Position numbers and translations under genes: made by a program | Shown here: piece after piece, positions 32,621 to 45,076 of the stretch | How the letters are laid out: each line of letters opens with the position of its first letter | How positions within the stretch are numbered: position 1 is the stretch's first letter | The notes under the pieces: model-generated | Told to the model about the DNA's origin: nothing | Database searches by the model: none | Seen by the model: only the letters and a program-made list of their open reading frames with translations | NCBI GenBank assembly: GCA_012845835.1 | Contig: JABAKD010000026.1 | Span: 10,850,334-10,914,333, forward strand | Length of the DNA stretch: 64,000 nucleotides | Direction: 5' to 3' | Origin: Undaria pinnatifida | Taxonomy: Eukaryota; Sar; Phaeophyceae; Laminariales; Alariaceae

Positions 32621-33039
32621 CATATACCTTTGTGTAAACGCTCGCCGCGTGCCACTGAATATAACAACAGAAAATAAGTACACATGCCCTGAGATTTACG
32701 AGAATAGTATCTACATCCTCGTCATGTCTCTATCCCCTCACCATCGAAAGAAAAGGGGCGGGTGGGCAAGAGAAATCACGAATTATATTGTCCAGTGAGC
32801 GACCACTGTCCACTTGCAAACAACAGCTCTGTCTATTCACGTGTTCTACCAGTCTGCCAGCACCGTGCCGTGCGGTGTCCACCTTGCATCCTCACAAGCG
32901 CGATCAACCAAACAATGTCAGCTGCTGCGGTCAAAGGGAGCTACGTACTTCGTATTCCGACACATGATATGAACCACAACGCCAAATTCTCTCTATGAAC
33001 AACAAACAACATATCATTCTTATCTTTGTTGTACATATC
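32621..33039. other. Spacer between the direct repeats
   Basis: No gene, RNA or transposase recognised between the two copies. The longest frame (plus 32,762-32,998) is 78 codons without motifs. Confidence 0.4.
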
Positions 33040-33255
33040 GTTCGAATTGTGTTGTAAATCATCATTCTCTGTGGCTTAGGAGGGAGAGCAGCAGGCTGAC
33101 ATGTCTACCGCAGTATCCAACTCTGCCCCATATCCACATGTCTCCACTCATAAACACTTCTCCCTCCCTCCACTGTCTGGGTTCTACTGTACGAATTGCC
33201 GGACGAGTGAGAAACCGAACGGTCCAACACCATTGACTCCTCCACAACCGAGGTT
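33040..33255 (+). repeat. Direct repeat pair, second copy (~210 bp)
   Basis: See 32,409-32,620. These could be terminal repeats of a small (~850 bp) element or the result of local duplication; no TG...CA ends or target duplication are clear. Confidence 0.7.
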
Positions 33256-34498
33256 ACTCCGAGACTTCTACAGTTTACCCCGTACAGTATCTTAACCTGG
33301 CTGTCTTTGCAAACCCTGGTCAGCTGCTAGTTTACGAGACACCTCCGCATTATTCCGAGTGTACACCTTATATGCATCGGATTTCCACCTCCCTTCTCGC
33401 CGTATGACTCGTTCCGATACGTCACCTCCAGCTGCAAGCCTCGAGGCACTTCCTATCCTCAGCGGGTGCAGTGCGTACTCCTCCGCTTTGCGACCTGAAT
33501 TTCAACTATATTTCTCAACGCTCGCGACGACTAACCATATCTCCACACTCTTACCTGCCTTCCTGAACGGGAAGAGGAACGTACCACGTTTTCACGTAGA
33601 GCTGCAAAGCATGACAGTAGTGCTACTACAAGAGCAATGGCCCCGCCAGCCTGACCCAACTCAGAACACGGGCCCGAACCTTGCTCCGGGTACGTACAAT
33701 GACGCTTCCAACTTGAGCCTGGGCGCTTTTATGGCCGCGGAAATGCACTTTAGCACAATCGTCAACATTCCATTGAAAATACCTCAAATGTCTGTAACCA
33801 GAAAAGATCGAAAAATCACTTGGCGTGAGACAATGCTCTGGGTTCACCACACCTGGGCCATTAGCACATATATCACTTGACCTGGCGAAGAAAAAATAGC
33901 TCATGCCCGAACAAAGCCAGAGCACTCTACCCCCCGAATCCCAGGAAGGTATCAGTCCCTGCCCCTTGCTCAACATGTCCCACAGTATAGGAAGACGCAC
34001 CCGTGGCCGTGTTCCCGCCAATGTATGCGATTGCGAGGTACCTTGCAATACACTCTTGATCAACGGCGACCGGATCGGCAGCGAGATGCCAACATCAATC
34101 CGATGGAAATGTTGAATTGCAGCTGGCTTACTTGAAATAGTCCCAGCTTGTTAGTCCTGTGGCACACAACATCAAGCAGCGAAATCAATCAAAGATTACA
34201 CATTGGCCCTCCCACTCACACGGTCGCAGATACCGGTGCTGCGCGGTTAACCCGCGAGAAGTGTTCCAAGACCGGAAACCCTACGCGTGAATTTTTTCAG
34301 ACGATCTCGAAACTGATCGACGGAGGTACTGGTGCCCAAACTTGCTGATCAAAGGTCTGCGCCCGCTTGCCCCAGGTTCTGCTCCTGATTGAGAAAAAAC
34401 GACGCCAACCTCCACCGTCCAACCTGCGCGTCATCAGCTGAAACCCTACCTCGTTCAATCGCCGAAGATGACCCCGCCAGCTGACGGAGCCCGCACCA
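33256..34498. other. Unassigned sequence with one 173-codon frame
   Basis: The plus-strand frame 33,359-33,880 is open for 173 codons and includes LSLGAFMAAEMHFSTIVNIP. I do not recognise it. An antisense frame (minus 34,063-33,626, 145 codons) overlaps it, so coding status is undecided. Confidence 0.35.
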
Positions 34499-35783
34499 CT
34501 ATTCGTCGTCACCCTTGGACGGTTGAGCAGAGCTCCCACCTTTTCCGCTCCCGTCTCCGTCACCCGACGCGGAGGCGCTCGGTACCGTGCGAACGTCAGC
34601 CTTGGGTTTCTTATGTGCGGCCCCACTTGCGCCTCCTCCGCTTTCCTGCTGCTCCCGAAATTTGTCGGCCGGGTCGTGGCGGTTCTTGTACGGACCTCCG
34701 TTTCGCTCGAACCGGCATCCCCACCGGGAAGCCCACCGAAACACGGAAGTTGAGAGGGGTCGTCATCCCTGCGCGCACGTTTGACCGCACGCCCTCCCTT
34801 TTCACGAGGTACGACCAGTTCCTTGTGAATTTCGCCGTGCTCCAGCCCACCACCCGCGTCATTGTAGGCGCCAATCTTCGCCCAAGTGGGAATCACCGCT
34901 CCTGGCATTTCGTCGATCCCAGGTGTCTTGTGCCAGTTGTTAGACTTAGCCGAGAGAGCCGCGTCGTAAACTGCGGTCGACCAATCCTCGAGATCGTTGT
35001 TGATGAAACCGGCTTTGCTCGCCTTGTAGACCGGCAATTGAATCACTTGAAGGTTTGTTTCGCTGTGTGATGTCACCATGTAGACACCATCCTGGAATTC
35101 AGCGCGTAGCTTCTCCACCCGCGCCTTTCTCCCCAACGAAGTAGTGTCCCTTCCGATGACGAGAACCGAAACCTTTGCCAGAATGGCGACCTGCTTTTCG
35201 ATGTCGATGGTGCCAGCAGTGCCCGCCTCCGCCCCACGCGGGATAAACGCGTTAACATCAAGCCGCCTCAAAGGGTTGAGCTGTTTCACTACCGCAGACA
35301 ATGCTAGGGCAGAATTCTTAAATACCCTTCGCAGCTGAACCCTCGACAAGTCACACACCTTTGGCTTCTCATCACAAAGTATCCGAAACGGTAAAAGGTC
35401 GAGGTTCTTCTAGGCTGTGATCCCCTCCCTCAGCCATAACCTATCCGACATGCTACCGCGGGCGGAAGCTGCACCCGTTTGCTGTCCCTGGTCACTGTTC
35501 AGCTCGTCAGATTCTTTATTGGCTTGGATGTCATCCAGTACAATCTGAAGGTGCCCAAGCATGTCTTCAATATTTTCGAGTCGCCCCCCATTTTGACGGT
35601 GGTACTGTCCTCAATCTTTTCGAGCGGCCCCCCGTTCTCCGCCACACCGGCCTCGATCGCGTCAAGCCGATTGTTAACCGCCTCGCGGTGAACATCGTAT
35701 TCAGCTTGACGAACTGAACGTTCGCCCGTGATGCCGCTATCACCACCGGACCGGATTCTCGCATAACTCGACTTGCCGCTCAT
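34499..35783 (-). pseudogene. Decayed ~430-codon gene of unknown function
   Basis: A real ATG at 35,783 starts MSGKSSYARIRSGG and a helical stretch (EYDVHREAVNNRLDAIEAGV). A frame change near 35,585 leads into IEDMLGHLQIVLDDIQANKE, then a TAG near 35,413. The best-preserved part is 35,400-34,760, with KNSALALSAVVKQLNPLRRL, QVAILAKVSVLVIGRDTTSL, FQDGVYMVTSHSETNLQVIQ and NNWHKTPGIDEMPGAVIPTW. A second frame change near 34,745 gives a hydrophilic tail (FERNGGPYKNRHD, then Ser/Gly/Lys-rich) ending KGDDE-stop at 34,499. I do not recognise the family. A structural (gag-like) protein of a mobile element is one possibility: helical start, basic low-complexity end, repeat context. The same breaks occur in copy 2. 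Confidence 0.5.
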
Positions 35784-36444
35784 TGTGGAAACAAACGCAC
35801 TGTTGCTTATTTTCGCTCAAGCAGCCAGCATGGAAACACACGCATGTCATAGTCGTGTACGTACTCTTTTGCTTATCAGGCGATTTGCTCGATTGTTGCC
35901 ACTGCCTTGTTTGCGAACTGGTGTTTCAGCGAGGAAGTCAGCCCATTCGACTCAGAATATTATATATTTTTGCGCCTCATCACAACCACGCAAGGGGTAT
36001 CCGCAATAATTACCTGACGACCATTACCACCAATACATGGTTAACCGTTTCGAGAATGCAATGGTACTTCTATTTCTCCGTCGTCTTGCCACGACGTCGG
36101 CATCACATGTATACATGTACCTGCTCCGCTGCTATACGGGTCGAGAATAGTTGATCACATTTTTGGACGTATGCCCTTTCGATTTTGAATGCTGTTCAGA
36201 TAGGAAACAGTGTGAACATATATCGTTCTGCGCCCCATCGCTACCGAGTAAAAGGTACCAGCAGATTTTTCCAGTGACACTGTACAGCTATTAATATCAA
36301 GCATAAGCGTACTGCTATTCAGTAGACAAAACTATGAGATCGTACTGAAATATTCTGCGCCCCATCACGACCTCACGAGAGGTGAAAGCCAGAATATTCA
36401 GTTCCTCTATACCCAGGCGGAGTTTAGCGCTGTAAGTGTTTATT
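35784..36444. other. Unassigned sequence
   Basis: A plus-strand frame at 35,783-36,154 (123 codons, Cys/His-containing, no known motif) overlaps others. AT-rich sequence leads into a family G left end. Confidence 0.35.
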
Positions 36445-37498
36445 ATAAAAATTAAAATACACTCCAGCTGTGAGATCGAATATTTTGTCGAAACTCATCT
36501 TTGCAAGCTGTGTGTGATACTCCGATCGCGCGTATTACGGGTTGTGTGTCCTCATTTAGGATATAGGTCGGCGACTCCCCTTGCAACTACAGTGTAGCTA
36601 CCAGGGCCAACAAGGTGATGTTAGGCAGCCTGTGCGCGGAAACTATAAAACCTGTTCTGAGGGGGACAAAATCTGACAGCTGTGGAAGGAAATGCATCAG
36701 TTTATCAAGTGAATCCTGTAAGTCGAATATTCGGTGAGGGGAGGGCGGAGTTTTGAAGGACGTGGGGGCCTGATTTTGATCAAAAGGGGGGCGGGAGGGG
36801 GGGGAAGGGAGGAAGGGCACGGGTGGGGCAGGTCCTATTTGTGCGTGGAAGCTATAAATATTTCTTGTGGGGGAGGGGGAATGTGGCGGGGGGGGGGGGG
36901 GCGGGGGCGGGGGGGAGGGCTTTAGGTCGCATAAATGTAGGGGTTGGCTATACGCGGGGTGCTAGGTCTAGGCGATGGTGCGGGTGTTCGGTGAAGGAGG
37001 GGCGTTGGGGACGGGGGCGGGTGGGAATTGCAGCAGCGGCATGGACGGCTCTGAACGATAACGAGGCGATATCCAGGGCGTGGAAGTGTTTATTACTCTG
37101 GCGGATTTCGATAGTAGGTGGGGCGTTTATGCAGGAGAAAACGATGGGAACAAAAAAAAAAAGCTGGGGGAGGGGGGGGGGGGGGGGGAAGGGTTTTCGA
37201 GAGGTTTAGGTCACATACATAGGTCACATAATATAATAATTAAAATCAAGGATTTGGTCGACACTGCTGATGTTCGCAACATTGTGTGTGATCTTTCGAT
37301 CGCGCGTATTAATCATATATGTAGGGGCCTACTATACGCGCGGTGCTGGGTCTAGGCGATCGTTCGGGTGTGGGGAAGGAGGGGGCGTTGGAGGGGGGGG
37401 GGAGGGGGGAGAATGAAAGCTACGTCATGGATAGCTAGAAATATAATGACGTGATATAATGGCTTATTAGTGTTTATTACTCCGGCCGATTTCGATTG
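36445..37498 (+). repeat. Family G repeat array, locus 3, running into the gap
   Basis: It starts at TTATTATAAAAATTAAAATA and ACTCCAGCTGTGAGATCGAA, and repeats the family G order: CGGAAACTATAAAACC, poly-G tracts, GCATGGACGG, GTGTTTATTACTCTGG, and a second left-type end near 37,240 (TTGGTCGACACTGCTGATG). The assembled contig stops here at GATTTCGATTG. Copy 2 of the duplication continues past this point at 62,173. Confidence 0.8.
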
Positions 37499-37998
37499 NN
37501 NNNNNNNNNNNNNNNNNNNNNNNNNNNNNNNNNNNNNNNNNNNNNNNNNNNNNNNNNNNNNNNNNNNNNNNNNNNNNNNNNNNNNNNNNNNNNNNNNNNN
37601 NNNNNNNNNNNNNNNNNNNNNNNNNNNNNNNNNNNNNNNNNNNNNNNNNNNNNNNNNNNNNNNNNNNNNNNNNNNNNNNNNNNNNNNNNNNNNNNNNNNN
37701 NNNNNNNNNNNNNNNNNNNNNNNNNNNNNNNNNNNNNNNNNNNNNNNNNNNNNNNNNNNNNNNNNNNNNNNNNNNNNNNNNNNNNNNNNNNNNNNNNNNN
37801 NNNNNNNNNNNNNNNNNNNNNNNNNNNNNNNNNNNNNNNNNNNNNNNNNNNNNNNNNNNNNNNNNNNNNNNNNNNNNNNNNNNNNNNNNNNNNNNNNNNN
37901 NNNNNNNNNNNNNNNNNNNNNNNNNNNNNNNNNNNNNNNNNNNNNNNNNNNNNNNNNNNNNNNNNNNNNNNNNNNNNNNNNNNNNNNNNNNNNNNNNN
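37499..37998. other. Assembly gap of exactly 500 N
   Basis: The round length suggests a placeholder rather than a measured size. Translations across it are meaningless. Confidence 0.99.
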
Positions 37999-38389
37999 TC
38001 GTTGTTTGACTTTCTCTGTTGCATTATGGCTATGTTGTTTTCTTTTTCGTGTGCCTCCCTGAGTTCATACGTGGTCCGGTTGTAAACCCGATTCACTTGA
38101 CAACACTTGTCTCTTAAACGGCGATGAAATGGGCCAAAGTACGCATATGCCCCAATGATCAACTAACCAACGCTCAACTGCGCAGTCAATATTACCCGAG
38201 ATGGTGCATGCCAGCCCTTTTATCCTGAATCCCAAAAGTAAGTAGAGTCATTCATATATAGATCAAGTCACTCAACAGTGTAGAAAAAATAGAGCATTTC
38301 CGAAAAATGCAGATAACTCAAGATCAGATAATTTTTCAAAAAACACTTCACGCGCTGACCGAGGGCGCGCGGGGACTGAGATAGCATGT

Positions 38390-39916
38390 TTTCGTTGTCT
38401 CATATAACCTTGTATAACAATCTAGAATCCGTGGTCACAAAAAGGTGCTGGAGCCCTCGGAACATCCGAAAACCCAAATGGAACCGAAATTCGTCCGGGA
38501 AATACTACGCTTTCCCACCTGAAAACGCACGATACGAGAAGGCTCACAAGTGAAATGATCCAATGTGCAAACTCAACTCGCATGATCGCGGGTATCCACT
38601 CAACTACAGCGTAAAACAGTTCCCCGTTCCCACAACTAACCAATTCGCAGCTACAAACTACAGCGGTTCGGCTGCGTGCACCGTATGAACCGCACAAAAA
38701 TCGCGAGCACAGACAAAAGCGCCTGCTGTCTGGAGTGCTGTCAGAGCGACGACCCGCGAGCGAGCAGTGAAGAAACGAGCAATCGAACGAAAAAACACCA
38801 AAATACAAATATCAATGACCGCCCCGTCTTCCCGAGTTATTTGACAGGTTTCAGCACAGCTACGGCGCCCTTGCCTGAAAAATTCGTGGGATTGTTCCCC
38901 ATGAAGGGTACACAACTCTACCAACTCTACAAAATCAGTGGCGCAAGAAATTTTTGTACTACTGACTCGAAAAATAAAGAAAGAAGGCGATCGCTCCTGC
39001 TCTCGTGATGATGGTGTGCGTGCGGACCGTGAGTTTCCGTGCACCACACGACTGCTGTGGGTGTCCAGGTGGGCCCCCTCATCCCCTTAGCTCACTCGGT
39101 CCGCGCCTTCGTAGTTGCTCTTGTCGACACCCAATTCCAGGCGGCTCCCTTCTCCCCCGTCCCAAAGAGTCGTCCCACGATAGGGGTCACAGGTCTTGCG
39201 CCAAAGAGCCCCTGGTCATTTGAGCTCCAATGTGGGGAACTACCGGTTAGTTGAGCAATTTCACGAATACATATGTTTACAAGACTAAGGCGTAGAAGCT
39301 TGGTCGGGATGTGCGAACGAATGCCTTCGAAGTCATTTTTCGGGTGAGATAATGAGTTCCTCATGTGAGGACCTCAGGGACTGATGCTGTACACCCCTAC
39401 CGTGGGATGGCTCCAAAAACAAGCTGGTCCTTGCAGTTTGCGATGCTGTTGTGAAAAACAAGCACTTCTAGTTCAAGGAGAGTTTAATCCGTCCTCTTCC
39501 CCTGTCGTCGACGGTCCGTCACCCTTCCCCTTCGTCGTCTAATACAGACTCCTGCCGGCACAGTTTCCCTGACGAAAACCGAGGAACCGTGGCCGTAGGG
39601 TGGCTCGTGGTGGCGCCTACCTCCTGGCACGAGCATCCGATGAAGCATTGCAGCTCCACCGCTACTGCCCAAACGACGCGCGAATCGTAGGTGACCATGC
39701 TTAACCGCACCACGTGCGACCCAACTCTACTGCCGCGCCTAGTCCTCGCGGCCATAGGGAGCAGCACGAAGGTATCATTCCTTGAGGGTGAGTCCACCCT
39801 TACACCGGCCAGAACCCCCCCCACACACATGCTAAAACCTTGCTGGGGCATGCCTCGCAGCAGGCCTTACCGAGGCGGCAAGAGGAACGAAGAGGGTAGC
39901 TTACGAACACTTAACT
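38390..39916 (+). repeat. Family B (copy-2 equivalent of 13,735-15,250)
   Basis: Same sequence as copy 1 with scattered one-base differences, for example CATACGA versus CGAATGC-type changes near 39,050 and an extra base at about 39,069. These shift all open frames, which supports non-coding status or base-call error. Confidence 0.75.
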
Positions 39917-40095
39917 CCCCCTACTCCTCCCCCCCGCCCCCACCGAGGGGCCGATTTGGTTTTTTTTTCGCTGATTTTTTTTTTTTTCCGTACATTTTTT
40001 TTTCTTTTTTTTGTTGATTGGTGTTGCAATCGTTCCGAGAAGCATACCCTCACGTCAAGGCAAGCAACGTAACAATAATCTCACATCCCCCGCAT

Positions 40096-40332
40096 ATATA
40101 TGTGTTGTTGTTTGTCTCCGATTAACTCTTGTAAAAAATCTAAAACCCGTGGTCACACAAATGTGCTGGAGCCCTAGGAAGATCCTCAAAACATTAATAA
40201 TACTACGCTATCCCGCCTACAACGCACGATAAGAAGAAGGCGCAATAGTTAGGTAATCCATGTGCGAACGGAACTCACATGGCCGCGGGTACCCACTCAA
40301 CTTCAGCGTAGAGTTCCCCCGTTTCTATAACT
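40096..40332 (+). repeat. Family B 5' part (copy-2 equivalent of 15,430-15,666)
   Basis: It is split by the LTR element at the same base as in copy 1. The GTT run before it differs by one or two bases. Confidence 0.75.
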
Positions 40333-40600
40333 GCTTATATTCGGCCTCGAAAGGCCTGGAAATATCTGAAATAGGATATTTTGCATGGGTTTCGTATGAT
40401 TAGGTTGGCGGTTTCTATTTCGGATAGTCAGGAAATAGATCGGAGGCACGTGCCTCCGATCTCAGAAGCCACCCGGGGCTCTGGTGGTGTAATAATGCTA
40501 CGTCTCTCGTAAAGGGTAAGAAAGTGAGTACTCTTCGAGGATCTGCTCTATTGGCAGGTCTGCAGGGGAAACTCTGTGTACTCGCCCTATACTCTTACAA
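40333..40600 (+). repeat. 5' LTR, copy 2
   Basis: Equivalent of 15,667-15,933. It carries one extra T (TATTTCGG versus TATTCGG). The palindrome is intact. Confidence 0.8.
40437..40462. repeat. Perfect 26-bp palindrome, copy 2
   Basis: Identical to 15,771-15,796, centred on CACGTG. Confidence 0.9.
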
Positions 40601-41804
40601 TATGGCGTCGTCTTTGACTTTAATTGCTATTGTGGCAGCGTTCATTCAATCTCTCCGATCATTGTTTTATTGGTGATTTTGGTGTTTCCTTCCATCGAGC
40701 CCACGTCCTCTGTTCTTTCGTGGTTTCTTTGTCAATGGAAGGAGCGCCCTTGCTTCTCCAACGGCGACCACAACTGCAGTGATATTATGGCATGGGCTCC
40801 TCTTGTTGGTCGCCCGGCACGTACCACACAGACGGCACCTTCGACCACGTGCGGACGATTCTGCTCTTCGGAGCACATGCCTCGTCTCGGCTTTTGGTCG
40901 CATCAGGTCCCCGCCAGGGGTTACACATGGGCCACTCCGCAGCGAAACTCCCCAAGCGCCACCCGTCGGACTTCCTCGCTCCGCGCTCGGCCAGCATGTT
41001 GCACGGCACACCTCTGCGAGCTGCCAACACAGGATCGCCCGTCGATCTTCAATTTTTTTTTGCGCTTCGGGGGTGAGGCTTATGCACGATACGTCGGGGA
41101 CATGCATGATGGAATCAATCCTTCGAGGGACAAGCGGCTGGGACTTCGTTTGCTGATAGAGCCCATCGGCCCGCATACACCTTTCCTGACGGAGCCAGAC
41201 CGACGTTTGCGGGACTCCCTTGGATTATGGTCACCGCGGCCTAGGAATTCGCGTCGGACCTCCTTCCTTGTGGTCTTCCTTTGAGGCGAACAGGCGGTGC
41301 TGTCGGGATGTTTGGGCATTATCGTTTGTCGATCGTTTCTAGTACGCGCGATACTATATGAGTCTCAGTACATGCGCCGATCTGTCTTTCGCATCGGACA
41401 AACTGTTCCCCGTTTTTGCTGAAAATAGTACAGCTAACAATTTGACGCAACTCGGACCCCATCCCGATCCTTCGCGATCAACAGCCATCCACGGCGTACC
41501 GTAGCTTCTACCACCATCACGTTCGAAGCGCTACCAATTACAGTACAGTATATTGGGCTTTCTGTCGATACATGACAAATACCGTCGAATTTTCTGCTGT
41601 AGAAGTCACTGCACAGCAGCGTGCCGCCTACTTGGCTCCCACCCATTCCGCACGAAGCTCGACCTTTCACTACCCCATCGTCCACAGATAACGCACTGCA
41701 GCCCTGACATTCTCGACGGCTGTGCGAGTGCTCCTTGCAAACTATATCGAGAGATTTTTCGTCTTGGACTTTCCGTGACTAGAGCTTGGATTTAGTTAAC
41801 ACTA

Positions 41805-43555
41805 ACTTTCTGTGCTGTCTTTTTCTGGCGCCAATCTGTCAGCGTGTGTGGTACCCTATTTTGCACCATTCATGGGTACACACGTGTTAATACCACTTTC
41901 TATATGGGCATAGCTGTGGTAGTGCGGCACACTGTACTGCTGTCGACCTAACTGCCCTTTTAGAGTGCGGTCGGTGTGGGTACGGATTTGTTTCAGCTGT
42001 ACAGGCGATTGGCCGTCTTCATACTGCTGCCGGTACATGTGACGCCCTTCGGCAATGCTGCTAGAGTCGATGCTGAATATTTTGTTAGCTATCACGACGG
42101 ATACTGTCCGTTGCAAAGCGGTTTACATTTGGTGGAGACGCTGAGCATTATACGTTTGGCGCAAACGCTGCCTCTCTGCCGCTGCTAGTACATGTGCTGC
42201 CCTTTGCGATGCTGCTAAGGTCTAATCCGGCATTTTTTTTTCTTTGCGCATGTTCGGGCAGCTGCTACCCGTTACAGAGCAGTTACTACAGTTCGCGGAG
42301 ATACTGCGCTTTACAGCAATTAATAGAGCAAGTGGGGATCAGCCCGTTTGATGCGGTACTTGGGGGGCAAACAGTCTTTCTTTTCGGCTGCGAGCGTAAA
42401 CACCTTTTCTTCAGCGGGTCTTGGTGTTATACTACCCTCTTCAAATCGGTTGGTGTTGTCATCTCATGTGGACACAAGATCAATGTTGAAGCAATCGGCA
42501 TTACTGTAGGCGCAATCGTCCCTCTATGGTGCGGACGGTGGGGAAACTGCTTTGTTTGGGGGTCATACTTTCCCTTTATAGTGCGGTCGGTGGAAGCATT
42601 GCCTTGTTCGGACGCTATGCTACCCATCTTGGTGCGTTTGGATTTGGCGTTACCTGTCAACACATCAGCGATCTACAGCAATCAGCACTATTGTCGGCGC
42701 GATCGTCCCCCCTAGAGTGCGGACGGTGGCGAACCTGACCTGTTCGAGGGCTATACTACCCATCTTCATGCGGTTGGTGTTGTCGATACCTATGGGCACG
42801 GCAGCGGCAATGCAGCAGGCAGGGCTACTGTAGTCGCAACCTTCCACCTACAGTGCGATCGGTGGTGGAAACTGCGTTGTGCAGGAGTTGGTTTGACCTT
42901 GTCCTGTGGTTAGTAAATGTGCAACCCTTTACTGTGCTACCCTTCCCTGCACTACTGCTAGGGAAGAAGCTGCCCATTTATTTTTATTCGGCCATCTGTA
43001 CGATAATCTACTGTGCTGCTCTCAATATCCCCTACACTACTTCTAGGGCATATACTGCCCGTTATTTACGGTTGGCTGCGCGATCCTCTACAATCCAACT
43101 TCCCCCTACACTCCCGTTAGGGCAAGGGCTGTCGATTTTTCTGCAATTGGCTGCATGACCTTTTTCAGCCCTACCCACCCCTACACTACTCTTACGGTAA
43201 ATTCTGCTCGTTTCGCTGCCGAGTGCATGGGCTTCTTGGCGCGACCCTTGACTATGCTGCCCACCCCCCTGAGCCTAGTGTAAATGCTCCATGTTTTGGT
43301 GCGATTGGAGGTCTTGCTGTTCGACCCTTCACTGTGCCACCCCGCTTACACTGCACCTAGGTGAGATGCTGCCTGTTTAAATGCGATGAGCGTCGGCGTG
43401 TTAGGCGTCCCTCTACTGTGCTGGTCCCCTACATTGTGCATGGGAAACGTGCTGCCTGTTTTGGTGCGATGGGCGTGGGCCTCCTGTGCAACCCTTTACT
43501 GTGCTGCCCCCCCGCCTATACTACTCTTTGGTTAAACGCTGCCTGTTTAGACAAG
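41805..43555 (+). repeat. Leader tandem repeats, copy 2
   Basis: Equivalent of 17,140-18,890. Small differences occur, for example CTTCATACTG for CTTCCTACTG at about 42,020 and one more G at about 42,368. Confidence 0.6.
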
Positions 43556-43559
43556 CAAC

Positions 43560-45055
43560 AACATGTCTGTAAGTCAGGAAACGGGCTACTCGGGGCAGGC
43601 CGAGATCTTCTACGCGCCGCAACCTGGATGCCCACGAGACAGGGAGAGCTCGCGAGAGTTTCCGCCACTCGAGATGTGAGGAATCACCGGAGGCGGGTTG
43701 CGGTGCCGAAGCAGAGGACGGACACCATACGACCACCCGGACCCACAAATCATCAGGGTCGACTCGCTTGTTCGCACAGGGAAGACGGAACAACCTCCAC
43801 CGGACTCGAGGGTGTCTCAACGCCAGCTCTAGCCAGATCCGGGGGAGCGCCACCAGCTGCCCCCCACCGTGCTCAGCAAGGCGCCACCGCCACCACCTGG
43901 CCTGTCGGCGCTCGACAGAGCACCACCCCTGGAGCTCCGGCGACGGGGACGCCCATGCCGGCCCCTTGGACTTAGCATATCCGGCGGGGCGGAGGCGGCG
44001 GGCGCTGGACGACGCCAACCAGACGGTTTTCCGGCGTGAAGCACGCCGACGTTGGTTTGACGAAGATATCGAGCAGGCGAAGACCGCTGCGCAGAAGGCG
44101 TCCCTGTTAGTGAAGAGGGAGCACCAAGGCCTCGCCTAATCAGTTGCGGCGCCTGGGGCGGGAGCTACCGCGGCCCCATCACCTTAGACTCGTCCGCAGG
44201 GTGTCGCATCCCAGCGATCACAACCCAGGGACGACGCCTTCTTCGACCGCAGCGTCGCGTGCATGGCACCTGCACCGAGAGTAGACTTCTCCTCAGCGTT
44301 AGCGACCGTGGTGGTGGAAACAACCTCCGCTCTCCTTATGTTATTAAAGAGGCCGGCGTCGCGGCAAGTAGACGCCATTTCAGTGGAAGCGTCCTGGCCT
44401 CACGTGGAGTGTACCACTTATGCAGGACGGACGAGAAGCACCCCGACCCTTGCACTTGTCAAAGCACTGCAGATGGCCCATGACGAAGCCACCGACTCCA
44501 TCTTCTGGCCGAACCCTGGACGAAGAGTTGGCGGAACGCAACCGGGGGAAACAGCGACGCAGCGACAGTCGCGACCGCGGGGACCTGGGGGTGGTGGCTT
44601 CGGGGGTGGCGGAAGAAATGGTGGGGGTGGCGACAACCACAACCGCTGCGGTGGTGACAACGGTGGTGGAGGCGGGGGAGGCACGTCGGGGTCTGGTGAT
44701 TGCTCAGGCCGCCGCCGTGGAGGCAACTTTGGCCACAACAACTGGGACGGTGGCCGCAGCCTTGGCGGAGGCTGAAGAGGGCGGAGGCACGGCGCAACAG
44801 AAAATTCAGCGTAAGAAGGCTCGTCAACCTCCTCCCTGTCGTCTTCGGCCTCACGCACTGACCACGGCGAGGTGATCGTGGTAGCAGGCTACACCGGTGT
44901 CGCGAGCTATCGCAGTTACAAGCATCTGGGTCAGAGGCTTTGCAACTTCCAGTTGCGTCTGCTGATAACGTACTTCGACGGGGTTGACACGGGGGAAGGC
45001 TACACTAAAGTTGCATACTGTTGGAATGTGTAACGGCACGCCTTTTTTCTGATTA
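43560..45055 (+). pseudogene. Decayed gag-like region, copy 2
   Basis: Equivalent of 18,895-20,390 with the same interrupted frames, including the Gly-rich tail at about 44,583-44,772. The functional assignment is equally tentative. Confidence 0.35.
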
Positions 45056-45076
45056 AATCGGGAGTTTTGCATTTAT

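Larger units (their letters stand above)
13328..37498 (+). repeat. 24.17-kb direct duplication, copy 1
   Basis: This block matches 37,999-62,172 throughout, with an offset of about 24,671 at its start, 24,666-24,662 through the first 8.4 kb, and a constant 24,662 from about 21.7 kb to about 36.6 kb. It stops at the last base before the 500-N gap. A few indels reappear near its G-rich end (for example at about 36,655 and 36,826). See the findings for why an unmerged contig overlap is the simplest reading. Confidence 0.97.

Noticed and set aside
33359-33880. 173-codon frame as a tyrosine-recombinase or other enzyme
   Set aside because: No R-H-R-Y-type arrangement or other family motif could be traced, and an antisense frame of similar length overlaps it.
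37467-38162. Open frames of 180-230 codons across the gap
   Set aside because: They consist mostly of N and carry no information.
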